Positions 42,734-52,208 of a stretch of 64,000 bases of DNA are shown one piece after another. A model generated the notes under the pieces. The model worked only from the letters and a program-made list of their open reading frames with translations. It ran no database searches and had not been told where the DNA came from. The DNA lies in assembly GCA_044376515.1 (NCBI GenBank), contig JBILKV010000001.1, positions 23,094-87,093 of the forward strand. Direction: 5' to 3'. Position 1 is the first letter of the stretch. Each line of letters opens with the position of its first letter. The DNA comes from Chth-196 sp044376515 (GTDB lineage Bacteria; Verrucomicrobiota; Verrucomicrobiia; Chthoniobacterales; Chthoniobacteraceae). The translations under genes were made by a program, and so were the position numbers.

Positions 42734-43165
42734 TTAGCGGCGGGCAATGCAGTCGCGGGTGTACACCTGCAGCGAGAGGGTGGCGTGCGAGTAGAGCGCA
42801 CCCAACTCCGAGTCCTTGGTGATCCACACTTCATCGCCGTCTGGGAGAGAGGCGTTGTAACGCCACTGGAAACCTTGGCTGTTCGCCGCCAGAAAGGAGT
42901 CAATCTCCTCTTTGCTGATCGGCACCGCCAGTGCCGGAACATCCGGGTCCGTCTTCTGCAGCCAGATGCTCTCCGCCTTGCCCTCCGAAAAGGTCACAAA
43001 GATTTTCATCTGACCTTTGACAAACAGCGTTCCCTTCTCAGAAACACTCACGGGTTTCCCGTAGCGTGCGACACACTGCTTGCGAGTCTCGCCGATCCGG
43101 GCCGTGGCACTGGACGCAGAAACCGCAAGGAGCAGGAGGGCGAGGAGTGCCGTGGATTTATACAT
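42734..43165 (-). CDS. Small exported hypothetical protein
   Basis: 143 residues with signal peptide (YKSTALLALLLLAVSASSATA). The mature start RIGETRKQCVARYGKP resembles many short PVC hypothetical proteins that begin with a similar CxxRYG segment; no function is known. Two cysteines (mature start and near the C-terminus, RDCIARR) could form a disulfide. The chosen ATG at 43165 sits directly before the signal peptide. Upstream lies an AT-rich stretch (43205-43220). Confidence 0.65.
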   Translation of the reverse strand: MYKSTALLALLLLAVSASSATARIGETRKQCVARYGKPVSVSEKGTLFVKGQMKIFVTFSEGKAESIWLQKTDPDVPALAVPISKEEIDSFLAANSQGFQWRYNASLPDGDEVWITKDSELGALYSHATLSLQVYTRDCIARR

Positions 43166-43346
43166 CGCGACAAAGTTGTCGTCGAAAATGTCGGGCGTCA
43201 TTAGCAAAAAATAAAAATTTCAGGGCGTGCCCCGGCTGCAATCCTCTACGTCCCGCGCGCTCACGCACTCCAAGGATCGCAAAGAGAGCGTGCCTAGCAA
43301 AAGTCGGCGCGCACACGTGGAATCTGGGGCAGAGTGTCCTCTCAGC

Positions 43347-45542
43347 CTATGGTTTCGCGGAAACATCCTGCGCAGGTTCTTGAGGCAGGCTTGATGTGGT
43401 GCGCACGTAGCGGAGTGCCTCCTCGCGGGTGATTTTTCCCGCGCCCAACAAATTCTGGAGGGAGTGGTCCATGGTCACCATTCCGTCCCGGCTTCCGATC
43501 TCCATGGCGCTCAGAAGTTGGTGGGTTTTTCCCTCGCGGACGAGTGTCCGGACGGCTGCGGTTGCCATTAGAATTTCAAAGGCCGCAACCCTCCCCCCGC
43601 CCAGCCTGGCAGGAAGTAGTCGCTGGGAGATCACCGCGAGCAGGGCGGAGGCGAGTTGGGTGCGGATCTGCTCCTGCTGGTGGGCGGGAAAGACGTCGAT
43701 GATCCGGTCGACCGCCTGGGGGGCGTCGTTGGTGTGAAGCGTGGCCAGCACCAGGTGGCCGGTTTCGGCTGCCGTGAGCGCCGCCTGAATGGTTTCCAGA
43801 TCCCGCATCTCCCCCACGAGGACCACGTCGGGGTCCTGACGGAGGATGTACTTCAGCGCGGAGGAAAAGCTTTTGGTGTCCGTCCCGACCTCGCGTTGTT
43901 CGATGTGGGCCAGGCGGTTGGGGTGGATGAATTCGATGGGATCCTCCACCGTGATGATCTTGCAGTTGCGCGTGGAGTTGATGATGTCGACCAAGGTCGC
44001 CAGCGTGGTGCTTTTGCCGCTGCCGGTCGGGCCGGTCACAAGCACCAACCCTTGGGGGTGTCCCGCGAGTCGGAGGACCGCCTCCGGAAGGCCGAGGCTC
44101 TCTCGCTCCGGTACGGCACTGGGAATGACACGCATGGCCACGGCAACCGTGCCCCGCTGGTAGTGGGCGTTCACCCGGAAGCGCACGTTGCCGGTGAGTG
44201 AGATGGCGAAATCGAGTTCTTTTTCGAGTTCAAACTGCTCCCGCTGTGCATGGCTGAGCAGGGTGAAGAGCAGCGCCCGCACGTCTCCGGCCGTGAGCGG
44301 TTTGGCCGCAAGCGGGCTGAGCTCCCCGTTGATCCGGAAGACTGGGGCGCAGCCCACGGTGAGATGAATGTCACTCGCACCGTGTCTGGTTGCCGAATGG
44401 AGCAGCGACCGCATGTCCAGTCCGCCAATGGTGGGCAGTGCATCCGCCTCCGTCTCAAGCACGGAAGAACCCCGCTCCATGCCCTGCGCGTGCATGCGGA
44501 GATCCTCCGGATTCGGCGAATAGGCCTGGCCCGTTTCGAGGTCGATGTCGCCTTTTTTGATGAGGGCCAGCAGCGAGTCGTTGAAGGTGCACATCGCCTC
44601 GCTTGAGCGCATCAGCTCAGGAATCTCGCTCTGCCGCCCCTCCCGCAGAAGTCGCTGGACGGCAGGCGTGTTGGTAAGGCGTTCCACGGCTGCAACCCGT
44701 CCACGGCGGTCGGCGCGCGGCACCAGGCGCTGGGCGATCACTCCGCGCAGGCAGACGGCCAGGTCCTGGGCGGCCGTCCCCCGGAGCTGCTCGGGGAACA
44801 GCCCCAAGAAACGGTTGATCGCCTGAATCGCGTCAGTGGTGTGCAGGCTGGTCAACACCAGATGCCCGGTCAGGGCCGCTGAAAGCGCCACGGAAGCGGT
44901 TTCCGGATCACGCATCTCCCCGATGAGGATGACATCGGGACTTTCCCGCAACACGTTGTGCAGGGCGGAGGGAAAGTCGGGGGTGTCGCTCCCCACCTCC
45001 CTTTGGGTCAGCAGCGAGCGGAGGTCCTCGTGCACAAACTCCACCGGATCCTCGATGGTGACGATGTGTCGCGTGAAGTGGGAGTTGAGGTGGTGCACCA
45101 TCGCGGCAAGGGTCGTCGACTTGCCCGAGCCGGTGGCGCCCGTGACCAGCACCAGACCGTTGCGCAACTCTGAGAAAGCCCGCAACTCGTCGGGCAGCCC
45201 AAGCTCAGCAAAGCTCACCGCTCCCGTTGGCACCCGGCGGACCACGATTCCAGTGCGCCCCCGCTGCAGGTGGACGTTGAGCCTGAACCGGCCGACCCCG
45301 TCCAAGCTCAGGCCCACGTTGACCTCGCCGGTTCGTTCGAACGTCTCGCGCTGCGGCGGACGCAGGGTCCCCTCGAGGACGGCGCCCAGCATTTCGTGCG
45401 TCGAGGTCGTGTCGTCGGCGGGGCGCAGCCCCCCGTCCACGCGGTAGGCCGGTTTTTTGCCTTCGCTGAAAAAAAGGTCTGACGCGCCGCGCTGCGTCAT
45501 TCCCGCAAGCAACTGCTCGAAATGGGCAAATGCCGGATTCAC
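43347..45542 (-). CDS. Tandem PilU-like/PilT-like type IV pilus retraction ATPase in one chain
   Basis: 731 residues containing two complete PilT-family ATPases. The first copy (about 1-355) has Walker A GATGSGKST (135-143), Walker B VILIGEMRD and a PilU-like end; the second (about 375-715) has Walker A GPTGSGKST (504-512), VVLVGEMRD and the PilT-type REGKTHQL segment. Both keep the His-box motifs (TSLHTTDA, TLHTNDA) and the N-terminal ASDLF/ASDIHL strand, so both look catalytically competent. PilT-family hexamers power pilus retraction on the cytoplasmic side. The start is a GTG; an ATG at codon 15 is possible. No other pilus gene is in the window. Confidence 0.92.
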   Translation of the reverse strand: MNPAFAHFEQLLAGMTQRGASDLFFSEGKKPAYRVDGGLRPADDTTSTHEMLGAVLEGTLRPPQRETFERTGEVNVGLSLDGVGRFRLNVHLQRGRTGIVVRRVPTGAVSFAELGLPDELRAFSELRNGLVLVTGATGSGKSTTLAAMVHHLNSHFTRHIVTIEDPVEFVHEDLRSLLTQREVGSDTPDFPSALHNVLRESPDVILIGEMRDPETASVALSAALTGHLVLTSLHTTDAIQAINRFLGLFPEQLRGTAAQDLAVCLRGVIAQRLVPRADRRGRVAAVERLTNTPAVQRLLREGRQSEIPELMRSSEAMCTFNDSLLALIKKGDIDLETGQAYSPNPEDLRMHAQGMERGSSVLETEADALPTIGGLDMRSLLHSATRHGASDIHLTVGCAPVFRINGELSPLAAKPLTAGDVRALLFTLLSHAQREQFELEKELDFAISLTGNVRFRVNAHYQRGTVAVAMRVIPSAVPERESLGLPEAVLRLAGHPQGLVLVTGPTGSGKSTTLATLVDIINSTRNCKIITVEDPIEFIHPNRLAHIEQREVGTDTKSFSSALKYILRQDPDVVLVGEMRDLETIQAALTAAETGHLVLATLHTNDAPQAVDRIIDVFPAHQQEQIRTQLASALLAVISQRLLPARLGGGRVAAFEILMATAAVRTLVREGKTHQLLSAMEIGSRDGMVTMDHSLQNLLGAGKITREEALRYVRTTSSLPQEPAQDVSAKP

Positions 45543-45580
45543 GAGAGGTTTGGCTGGGCGGAGAGTGCTACCGCGGCATT

Positions 45581-46840
45581 TCAGGGAACCAGCTTGAAAA
45601 GATGGGTTTCCCCGCGGATGAAAAGCGCGCCGTCGGCTGGTGCGGGGGAAGCGAGTGTGCGTTCACCCAATTCGTTGCTGGCGAGCAGTTCAAACTTCTG
45701 TGCCGCTTTCACCACGCTGGTCACGCCGGTTTCATTCAGGAAATACACCCGGTCCCCAGCCGCGATGGGCGAGGCTGAATAGTTGCCCGCAAGACGTTCG
45801 CTCCAATGGACTGCACCAGTCAGGGCATCCACGCAGGAGGCGATCCCGGCGTCGGACACGCAGAAGAGATCCGATCCGACCACCACCACCGACGGGGTGT
45901 GAGGCGCGCCCTTTTTGAGGGTCCACGCCACGGCCGTCGCTGTTGCGTCAGCCTTCGCACCCTCCGGACGGATTGCGTAAAGGGCCGCTGCGTCAAAGCC
46001 GGAGCTCAGGTACAGCAACCCGTGGGCATAGACCGGGCGTGGCACCACCGAGTAGCCTTCGCCGTAAGCCACTTTCCAAAACTCCGTTCCATCCGCCGGG
46101 TTGTAGGCCGCGACGAAGCCGCTGTGTGGGCTGACCACCTGCGAAACACCGCCCACCTGGATCACCGCCGGGGTCGAGAAGGAGAACTGTTTTTTTGCGG
46201 CCGTGTTGCGCGGCTTTTGCCAGCGCACCTCGCCGGTTCGTGCATCGAGTGCCGCGATGAAGGGCTCCTCACGGCCGTCCGCGCCGAAGATGAGGGAATC
46301 GCCGACCAGAACGGGTGAACCACCGGTGCCGTGGACTGGTTTGTATTTGAGGGAGTTTTGGCGCCAGAGAACCGTGCCCTGCAAATCGAGGGCTGCGGTC
46401 CCCATGTGTCCGAAGTGCACGTAGATTTTGCCGCCGGCGATGATCGGAGTCGGGCTCGCAGCGGTGTTCTTCTTGTGCATGGCCTTGGCCTCGCCCGGGT
46501 CGGGCCGGAACACCTCCTTGTTCCAGAGGACTTTTCCGCTGGCTTGGTCGAGGCAGAGCACGTTGAGCCCAACCTCCTCGGTAGCGTCGCTGACGGCCGC
46601 CGTCAGGTAGAGCTTTCCATCCGAGAGGACCGGCGAGGACCAGCCCTTGCCGGGGATCTCCACGCTCCATGCAACCCCCTTGGTCGCACTCCATTCCAGA
46701 GGCAGATTCTTTGCGGACGTGATCCCGTTGGCGTCCGGCCCGCGAAACTGTGGCCAGTCCAGGGCGGCATGGACGGAGAAAGTCGCGCCCAAAAGAGCTG
46801 CGCCAAACAGGGGGAGGGGAGAGGAACGGGGGCGGTTCAT
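45581..46840 (-). CDS. Exported PQQ-like beta-propeller protein
   Basis: 419 residues: signal peptide (about 1-25), then DWPQFRGPDANG, the hallmark opening of PQQ-binding-like (BamB-fold) propellers in PVC bacteria, and repeated blade motifs such as GKIYVHFG, GHLV-like and GDRVYFLNE. Likely a periplasmic eight-bladed propeller; it lacks an alcohol-dehydrogenase cytochrome domain, so enzymatic activity is uncertain and a scaffold role is equally possible. It ends 38 bp before the start of the ATPase gene in the same direction and could be co-transcribed. Confidence 0.75.
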   Translation of the reverse strand: MNRPRSSPLPLFGAALLGATFSVHAALDWPQFRGPDANGITSAKNLPLEWSATKGVAWSVEIPGKGWSSPVLSDGKLYLTAAVSDATEEVGLNVLCLDQASGKVLWNKEVFRPDPGEAKAMHKKNTAASPTPIIAGGKIYVHFGHMGTAALDLQGTVLWRQNSLKYKPVHGTGGSPVLVGDSLIFGADGREEPFIAALDARTGEVRWQKPRNTAAKKQFSFSTPAVIQVGGVSQVVSPHSGFVAAYNPADGTEFWKVAYGEGYSVVPRPVYAHGLLYLSSGFDAAALYAIRPEGAKADATATAVAWTLKKGAPHTPSVVVVGSDLFCVSDAGIASCVDALTGAVHWSERLAGNYSASPIAAGDRVYFLNETGVTSVVKAAQKFELLASNELGERTLASPAPADGALFIRGETHLFKLVP

Positions 46841-46882
46841 GTGAAAAGCTTGTTGGCTTCCCGCCCGGTGTCCAGCAGCGAG

Positions 46883-48130
46883 TTAGCGTAGGGAGTGTGC
46901 AATCCGTTCACCGGTGGCGCGGCCCGTGGCGAGCGCGCAGTTCAGGGACGGGTAGCCCATATGGTCGCCGCAGATCCAAATCCCAGCCATGGATTCCCTC
47001 CGGGGCGGCGCCGCGAAGGGCGGTAGGGCGTGCACTATCTCGTAGCTGCGCAGATGCCGCCAACGTTGCACCGCAGGCCCAAACCATTCCTCCAGCCCCG
47101 CGCGCACGCGCCCTTGGAAGACCGTCGGTTCCAGACCGTGCGAGCCATGTGAGCTCACCGAAACGAGCGTCCTTCCCGGGGGCGCGTACTCCGGCGCAAC
47201 ATCGGAAGGGAAACACACGTTGTGTACCGGGCTGTCGGGGGCCGCGTTGAGGCGGAGGTAGCCGTCGCCATTTCCCGGCGAGGCTGGTGCGTCAAAATAA
47301 AGACAGGTCGTCCGCTGCCAGACTCCGGTGGGGGCCGGCCATTCAGCACCCTCCGGGAGCAGCGAGCCCAGGACATGCCCCGCCACGGCGAGCACCACAG
47401 TCGATCCCTCCAGAAACGTCCCGTCCTGCATTTGAACGCCCCCTGCCTCAACCCTCCGCACTGGCGAGCGGAGTCGGATGCACTCTTGAGGCAGGCCGGA
47501 TGCCAAATGCTCTGGAAGCGCCTGCATCCCACCGGAGGGAAGCAGTGCACGGCCCAGAACGAACTGTTGGAAGACGAAACGGAAAAAACGGCTGTCAGCA
47601 GAGAGGCCGCGGTCCAGAAATACGCCCCCAAAAAACGGGATGAAAAACCGTTCCAGCATCCGCTCGCTCCAGCCCCGGGCCCGCAGGTACGCGAGCGTCG
47701 GCACGCCGCTTCCCTCCAGCAGTGATTCGGCTTTTTGTGGCAGCAACTCCAGTACCAGTCCCGCGATGCGCAGTTTGTCCGCCAGTGAGCCGATGGGCGA
47801 AAACAACGCCCCCGGCAGGGCGAGCGGGTCTTTGAGCGGGTCCGGCAAAAGGGTCTCGGAGCCGTCCGGCAGGCGGATCACCGCTCCGGAACGGAACGCG
47901 CGCGGTCGGAGTGCCGCGATTCGGATTTGGCGGCGCACCTCCGGGTAGGCGCTCAGCAACACTTGAAATCCGCGGTCCAGACGGAAGCCGTCGGGGGTGA
48001 CATCCGTGCGAACCCGTCCCCCCACGGCGTCGGCTGCTTCCAGCAGAAGGAACCGTGTTCCGGCGCGGTGAAGGGCGGTGGCGCACGCAAGGCCCGCCAT
48101 TCCCGCCCCGACGATGAGGACGGGAGGCAT
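46883..48130 (-). CDS. FAD-dependent amine-oxidase/phytoene-desaturase-like oxidoreductase
   Basis: 415 residues. N-terminal dinucleotide-binding motif VLIVGAGMAGLACATALHRAG and the second flavin motif GGRVRTDVTPDGFRLDRGFQV are the hallmarks of the amine oxidase/carotenoid desaturase superfamily; the C-terminal GIWICGDHMGYPSLNCALATGRA contacts FAD. Substrate cannot be told; no carotenoid synthesis genes are close. Cytoplasmic or membrane-peripheral. Divergent from the ABC-F gene by about 120 bp. Confidence 0.85.
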   Translation of the reverse strand: MPPVLIVGAGMAGLACATALHRAGTRFLLLEAADAVGGRVRTDVTPDGFRLDRGFQVLLSAYPEVRRQIRIAALRPRAFRSGAVIRLPDGSETLLPDPLKDPLALPGALFSPIGSLADKLRIAGLVLELLPQKAESLLEGSGVPTLAYLRARGWSERMLERFFIPFFGGVFLDRGLSADSRFFRFVFQQFVLGRALLPSGGMQALPEHLASGLPQECIRLRSPVRRVEAGGVQMQDGTFLEGSTVVLAVAGHVLGSLLPEGAEWPAPTGVWQRTTCLYFDAPASPGNGDGYLRLNAAPDSPVHNVCFPSDVAPEYAPPGRTLVSVSSHGSHGLEPTVFQGRVRAGLEEWFGPAVQRWRHLRSYEIVHALPPFAAPPRRESMAGIWICGDHMGYPSLNCALATGRATGERIAHSLR

Positions 48131-48253
48131 CCCCCTGTTTTGTGTGGGGCCTTGTGCCGGTGCAAGGCTGCGGAGGGCGGATCTGGCGGGTTCCCGACGG
48201 CATCGCTTGAAACCGGAGGCAAACGGCGGGATACTGGCAACCGCTTACCTGCC

Positions 48254-49861
48254 ATGCTTACCATCCGAAACCTGAAGAAATCCCACGGGGGAAACACGCT
48301 GTTTGAAAACGCCTCCATGCAGGTCAACTACGGGGAGCGTGTCGCTTTGGTGGGACCCAACGGTGCGGGCAAGAGCACGATCTTCTCCATTATTTTGCGC
48401 CACGACGAACCGGATCAGGGCACCGTGGAACGGGACGAATGGACCATGGTGGGGTTCCTGCCCCAGGAGGCTGAGGCGGTGGGCGACGAGACCGTGCTGG
48501 ACATCGCCACCGGCCGCGCCACGGAGGTTCCGGCGCTGGAGAAAAAGCTGCGCGAGTTGGAACAGGCGGGGACCGTTGATGGGCCCGACTATCTGGAGGC
48601 GCATGCCAAGCACGAAGCGCTGACCAACCCCAAGGTCGATGCCAAGGCCAAGCGGATGCTCGCCGGCCTCGGTTACAAGGACGGCGACTGGGAGCGGCCC
48701 GCGCGCACCATGAGCGGCGGTTGGGTGATGCGCGCCCATCTTGCGCGCCTGCTCGTGATGGAACCCGACCTGCTCATGCTCGACGAGCCCACCAACCACC
48801 TCGACCTCGTTTCCCTGCTCTGGCTCCAGAACTACCTCAAGTCCTATTCGGGGGCCGTGCTGCTCATCTCCCACGACCGTCAGTTCATGGACGAGATCGT
48901 CGAGACCGTCTTTGAGATTTCGGAGAAAAAACTCCTCGAGTGGAAGGGCAACTATTCCGCGTACCTCGAACTGCGCGAGGCGGCTTACGAACGCCAGTCG
49001 GCCGCGTACAAAAACCAGCAGAAGGAGATCGCTGATTTGCGCGAATTTTACGATCGGTTCCGTCAGGTCGCTTCCAAGGCCTCGCAGGCCATGTCCAAGC
49101 TCAAGCAGATCGAGCGCATGGAGTTGATCGAAAAGCCCGTGCCCCCGAAGAAGCCCTTCCGCTTCATCATTCCGCAGCCGGTGCGCAGCGGTTCGAAGGT
49201 GGTCAGTCTCGACGGCATCCACATGGCTTACGGTGACAACCACGTGTACCGCGGCATGAGTCTCGATGTGGAACGGGACGAGCGCACCGTGCTGGTTGGT
49301 CCCAATGGCGCCGGCAAAAGCACCCTCCTCAAAATCCTGGCGGGCGTGGTCGACTTCCAGAAGGGCGAACGCAAGCTCGGGCTCAACGTCAAGATCGGCT
49401 ACTTCAGCCAGCACCGTGCCGCCACCCTCGACGCTGAAAAAACGATCCTCCAGGAGGTCATGGACACCGCACCCACGCTCGCCGAAAACGAAGCGCGCGG
49501 GATTCTGGGCAGCTTCCTGTTCCGCAAGGACGACATCTACAAAAAGACGGCAGTGCTCAGCGGCGGCGAAAAGACCAGGCTCAACCTGATCAAGTTCCTT
49601 GTCGACCCGCCTAACCTGTTGCTCATGGACGAGCCCACCACCCACCTGGACATCCACACCGTCGAGTCACTGTTGCTCGCGCTCGAACACTATGAGGGCA
49701 CGCTGGTCTTCATCTCCCACGACGTCCATTTCATCCGCAAACTCGCCACCAAGGTTTTGCACGTGAACCACGGCGCCGTGACCCCGTATCCCGGTGGGTA
49801 CGACTATTTCCTAGAAAAAACCGGCGGCTTCGAAAACGACCGTGCCGCGCTGACCGCCTGA
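48254..49861 (+). CDS. ABC-F family ATPase (ribosome-associated)
   Basis: 535 residues with two ABC domains and no membrane segment, as in EttA/Uup/YbiT-type ABC-F translation factors. Domain 1: Walker A GPNGAGKST, signature MSGGWVMRAHLA, LLMLDEPTNHLD. An Arg/Lys-rich linker covers about 245-300. Domain 2: GPNGAGKST, LSGGEKTRLNLI, LLMDEPTTHLD. Such proteins rescue or gate ribosomes; some give antibiotic resistance by target protection, but nothing here shows which. ATG at 48254 starts MLTIRNLKKSHGG. Confidence 0.9.
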   Translation: MLTIRNLKKSHGGNTLFENASMQVNYGERVALVGPNGAGKSTIFSIILRHDEPDQGTVERDEWTMVGFLPQEAEAVGDETVLDIATGRATEVPALEKKLRELEQAGTVDGPDYLEAHAKHEALTNPKVDAKAKRMLAGLGYKDGDWERPARTMSGGWVMRAHLARLLVMEPDLLMLDEPTNHLDLVSLLWLQNYLKSYSGAVLLISHDRQFMDEIVETVFEISEKKLLEWKGNYSAYLELREAAYERQSAAYKNQQKEIADLREFYDRFRQVASKASQAMSKLKQIERMELIEKPVPPKKPFRFIIPQPVRSGSKVVSLDGIHMAYGDNHVYRGMSLDVERDERTVLVGPNGAGKSTLLKILAGVVDFQKGERKLGLNVKIGYFSQHRAATLDAEKTILQEVMDTAPTLAENEARGILGSFLFRKDDIYKKTAVLSGGEKTRLNLIKFLVDPPNLLLMDEPTTHLDIHTVESLLLALEHYEGTLVFISHDVHFIRKLATKVLHVNHGAVTPYPGGYDYFLEKTGGFENDRAALTA

Positions 49862-49881
49862 TCCGTCGCCCGGGGGCCGGC

Positions 49882-50805
49882 CTAGGCGAAAACAGCCTCG
49901 CGAAAAGCCGCCGCGATTCCGGTTTCCACCCAGCCTTTGCGCCGGGCATAAAAAAGCGGTTCCCTTCCGAGTAGGTGGCTCAGGTCCCGCAGGCGTGCGC
50001 GCCTACCCGGCAGCGGAGAGCGGTTTCTCTGACTCAAAAGGGCGGGGGCCACCGGGCTGATGGCGATCCCCAACCCCGCGTCCACGTACTCCAACAGGCT
50101 CGCCGGAAAGCTGCATTCCAAGGCGATCTGGAGCCGGCCCCACACTCCCGCTTCGCGCAACAGTCGCTCCAGTCTTGGCCTGCAGTTGGTGGCGGTATCC
50201 GGCAGCAGCACTGGAAAGCGCACCAGATCCGCGAGGGCGGGTTTGGGCATCTCCAAAAGTGGATGTCCCTCGGGCGCAACCAGACAAAAGGGATGCTCCC
50301 GCAGCGGCAGGTAGTCGAGGCCCTCCTTTTCCGGCCACTCTGAGAAACGGGCAGCCACCGCCACGTCCACCTCTCCGGCCGCCAACAGGTCCAGCGCCGC
50401 CGGGGAGTTGCGGTCGCGGAAGGTGAGTTTGGCATCGGGAAACCGCGCCCGCACTCCGGCCACTGCGGCGCGCAGTTCGTGGGACAAGCAGGCCGGAGTG
50501 GTCGCGATCGAAAGTACGGCGGGCGCAGAGTTGCTCTGGAACGCGGCCTTGATCGAGTCGAACCCCTCGACCAGGGGAGCAGCCATCCGCGCGAGTCGTG
50601 CGCCCTCACTGGTGATGCGCACCTGTTTTCCAAAGGGTTCGACCAGCGCGCAGCCGAACTCCCCCTCCAAGGCGCGCACCTGCTGCCACACGGACGCCTT
50701 GGTCAATTGCAACGCATTGGCGGCCCGGGAAAAGCTGCCATGCTGCACGACGGCCAACAGGCCGCGGAACTGCCGAAGACGGAGTTCTTTAAAGTAATGC
50801 CTCAT
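49882..50805 (-). CDS. LysR-family transcriptional regulator
   Basis: 307 residues: N-terminal winged helix-turn-helix (LRQFRGLLAVVQHGSFSRAANALQLTKASVWQQVRALE, about 9-45) and a C-terminal effector-binding domain. It is divergent from the azurin-like gene across 109 bp containing a perfect inverted repeat, the classic LysR arrangement, so it probably controls that cluster and itself. The effector is unknown. ATG at 50805. Confidence 0.9.
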   Translation of the reverse strand: MRHYFKELRLRQFRGLLAVVQHGSFSRAANALQLTKASVWQQVRALEGEFGCALVEPFGKQVRITSEGARLARMAAPLVEGFDSIKAAFQSNSAPAVLSIATTPACLSHELRAAVAGVRARFPDAKLTFRDRNSPAALDLLAAGEVDVAVAARFSEWPEKEGLDYLPLREHPFCLVAPEGHPLLEMPKPALADLVRFPVLLPDTATNCRPRLERLLREAGVWGRLQIALECSFPASLLEYVDAGLGIAISPVAPALLSQRNRSPLPGRRARLRDLSHLLGREPLFYARRKGWVETGIAAAFREAVFA

Positions 50806-50845
50806 TGCGGCCGCGCACACGCGGTTTGTCCTGTGTAAACAAAAG

Positions 50846-50863
50846 TTTGGAAAACATTCCAAA
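50846..50863. promoter_or_regulatory. Inverted repeat, probable LysR-regulator operator
   Basis: TTTGGAA-AACA-TTCCAAA, perfect 7-bp arms, also fitting the loose LysR box T-N11-A, in the divergent region between the LysR gene and the cupredoxin gene. A possible -10 (TATAAC, 50884-50889) lies towards the cupredoxin gene. Confidence 0.6.
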
Positions 50864-50914
50864 AGATAAACGCGGCCACAGCCTATAACATACCGCAACC
50901 CTCTGGACTCTCCT

Positions 50915-52195
50915 ATGCCCCTCTCCCCTTCCCAACGCGCGCTTGCGCTGCTTGCCTCCCCGCTCGCTCTGGTCCAACCCGCTCTCGCGCAGAGCCCCGA
51001 AAAGGCCGAGGCCGTCAAAATCAGCATCAACGTGATTCCGGGCGTGATCCGGTTTGAAACGACCCAGTTCGATGTGCACGTGGGCGCGCGGGTCACCCTG
51101 ACCTTCGCCAACGACTGCGTCATGCCGCACAACGTGGTGATCCTCAAGCCGGATGCCGAACCGGCCGTGGTTGCGGCCGTGAGCGCCATGGGTTTGGAGG
51201 GAATGGACAAACATTTCATCCCGGACGTCCCCGGGGTGATCGCCTCCACCAAGCTGCTGCAACCCTTCAGCCGTGAACAGGTGTCCTTCAACGCGCCGGA
51301 GGTCGAGGGCGAATACCCGTACGTGTGCACCTTTCCCGGGCACTGGTTCACAATGCGGGGCGTGATGCGGGTGCGCGCTGCCGGCGTGGCGCTTGCCGCC
51401 CCGGTCAAGAGCGGGGGCAACATCCAACAGGTGCCTGACGCGCTCAAACATTCTGGCATGACCCACAAGCCGCTCGGCACTCCGGAAAAGCCCTTTGTCA
51501 TGCGCACCTTCGCGCCGGATCCCGGGTTGGATCCCGCCGTATTCGCGCACCACGGAGTCGGCAAGAACGGGGTCAAATACGATCCGGCGACACGCTTGGA
51601 CGTGACCGAAAAGGTCACCGACCCCGCCACCGGTGCGGTGCGGGAATTGCCTGTGGTGCGCAAGGCCGAAAAGGGAATTGCGGGAGCCATTGCCGTCAAT
51701 CACGGCCTCAACTTCTCCTATGTATGGGATTCCACCGAATGCCGGCTCTTGTATGCGTGGCGCGGCGGGTTCCTCGACATGGATACCTACTGGGGCAAGG
51801 AACCGGGCAGCGGCCGCCCGAAGATGTACATCCCACTGCTCATGGGAAACCTCGTCTACCGTGCCTCGGGCAGGATGCCGCTCGGGGGCGCAGACAACCC
51901 GGCCCCGGTGTTTCTGGGTTACAAGATGGAGCAGGGGGTTCCGGAGTTCCGCTACCGCATTGGAGACAAGACGTACCGGGAGAAGGTGCTTCCAGCCGGA
52001 ACGGATGGGTTTGAGTTGCGGGTCGCCCCCGAGTCGGGTGGCGGCAGTGAGGCGTGGGTGGTGCCTCCGGGGGATGCCGCGGTGACTGCTGTCAGGAGGG
52101 AGGCAAACAGTTTTGTGGTCTCGGTCAAGGACCGGCCCGAGCCGCCCCAGCCTATGGCGAAACCGGCGGCTGATGCGAAAATCAAGAAGCCCTAA
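50915..52195 (+). CDS. Exported azurin-like type-1 copper protein with C-terminal extension
   Basis: 426 residues: signal peptide (about 1-25), then a cupredoxin domain (about 33-155) with all type-1 copper ligands: His72 (MPHNVV), Cys138, His143 and Met147 in CTFPGHWFTM, matching azurin's C-x4-H-x3-M spacing. The remaining ~270 residues include several PxxFVMRTF/NYVW-type stretches but no second copper site and no family I recognise. Likely a periplasmic electron carrier feeding or fed by the next gene's product. The stop is 13 bp before the propeller gene. Confidence 0.8.
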   Translation: MPLSPSQRALALLASPLALVQPALAQSPEKAEAVKISINVIPGVIRFETTQFDVHVGARVTLTFANDCVMPHNVVILKPDAEPAVVAAVSAMGLEGMDKHFIPDVPGVIASTKLLQPFSREQVSFNAPEVEGEYPYVCTFPGHWFTMRGVMRVRAAGVALAAPVKSGGNIQQVPDALKHSGMTHKPLGTPEKPFVMRTFAPDPGLDPAVFAHHGVGKNGVKYDPATRLDVTEKVTDPATGAVRELPVVRKAEKGIAGAIAVNHGLNFSYVWDSTECRLLYAWRGGFLDMDTYWGKEPGSGRPKMYIPLLMGNLVYRASGRMPLGGADNPAPVFLGYKMEQGVPEFRYRIGDKTYREKVLPAGTDGFELRVAPESGGGSEAWVVPPGDAAVTAVRREANSFVVSVKDRPEPPQPMAKPAADAKIKKP

Positions 52196-52208
52196 ACGCC
52201 CCCCCTCC

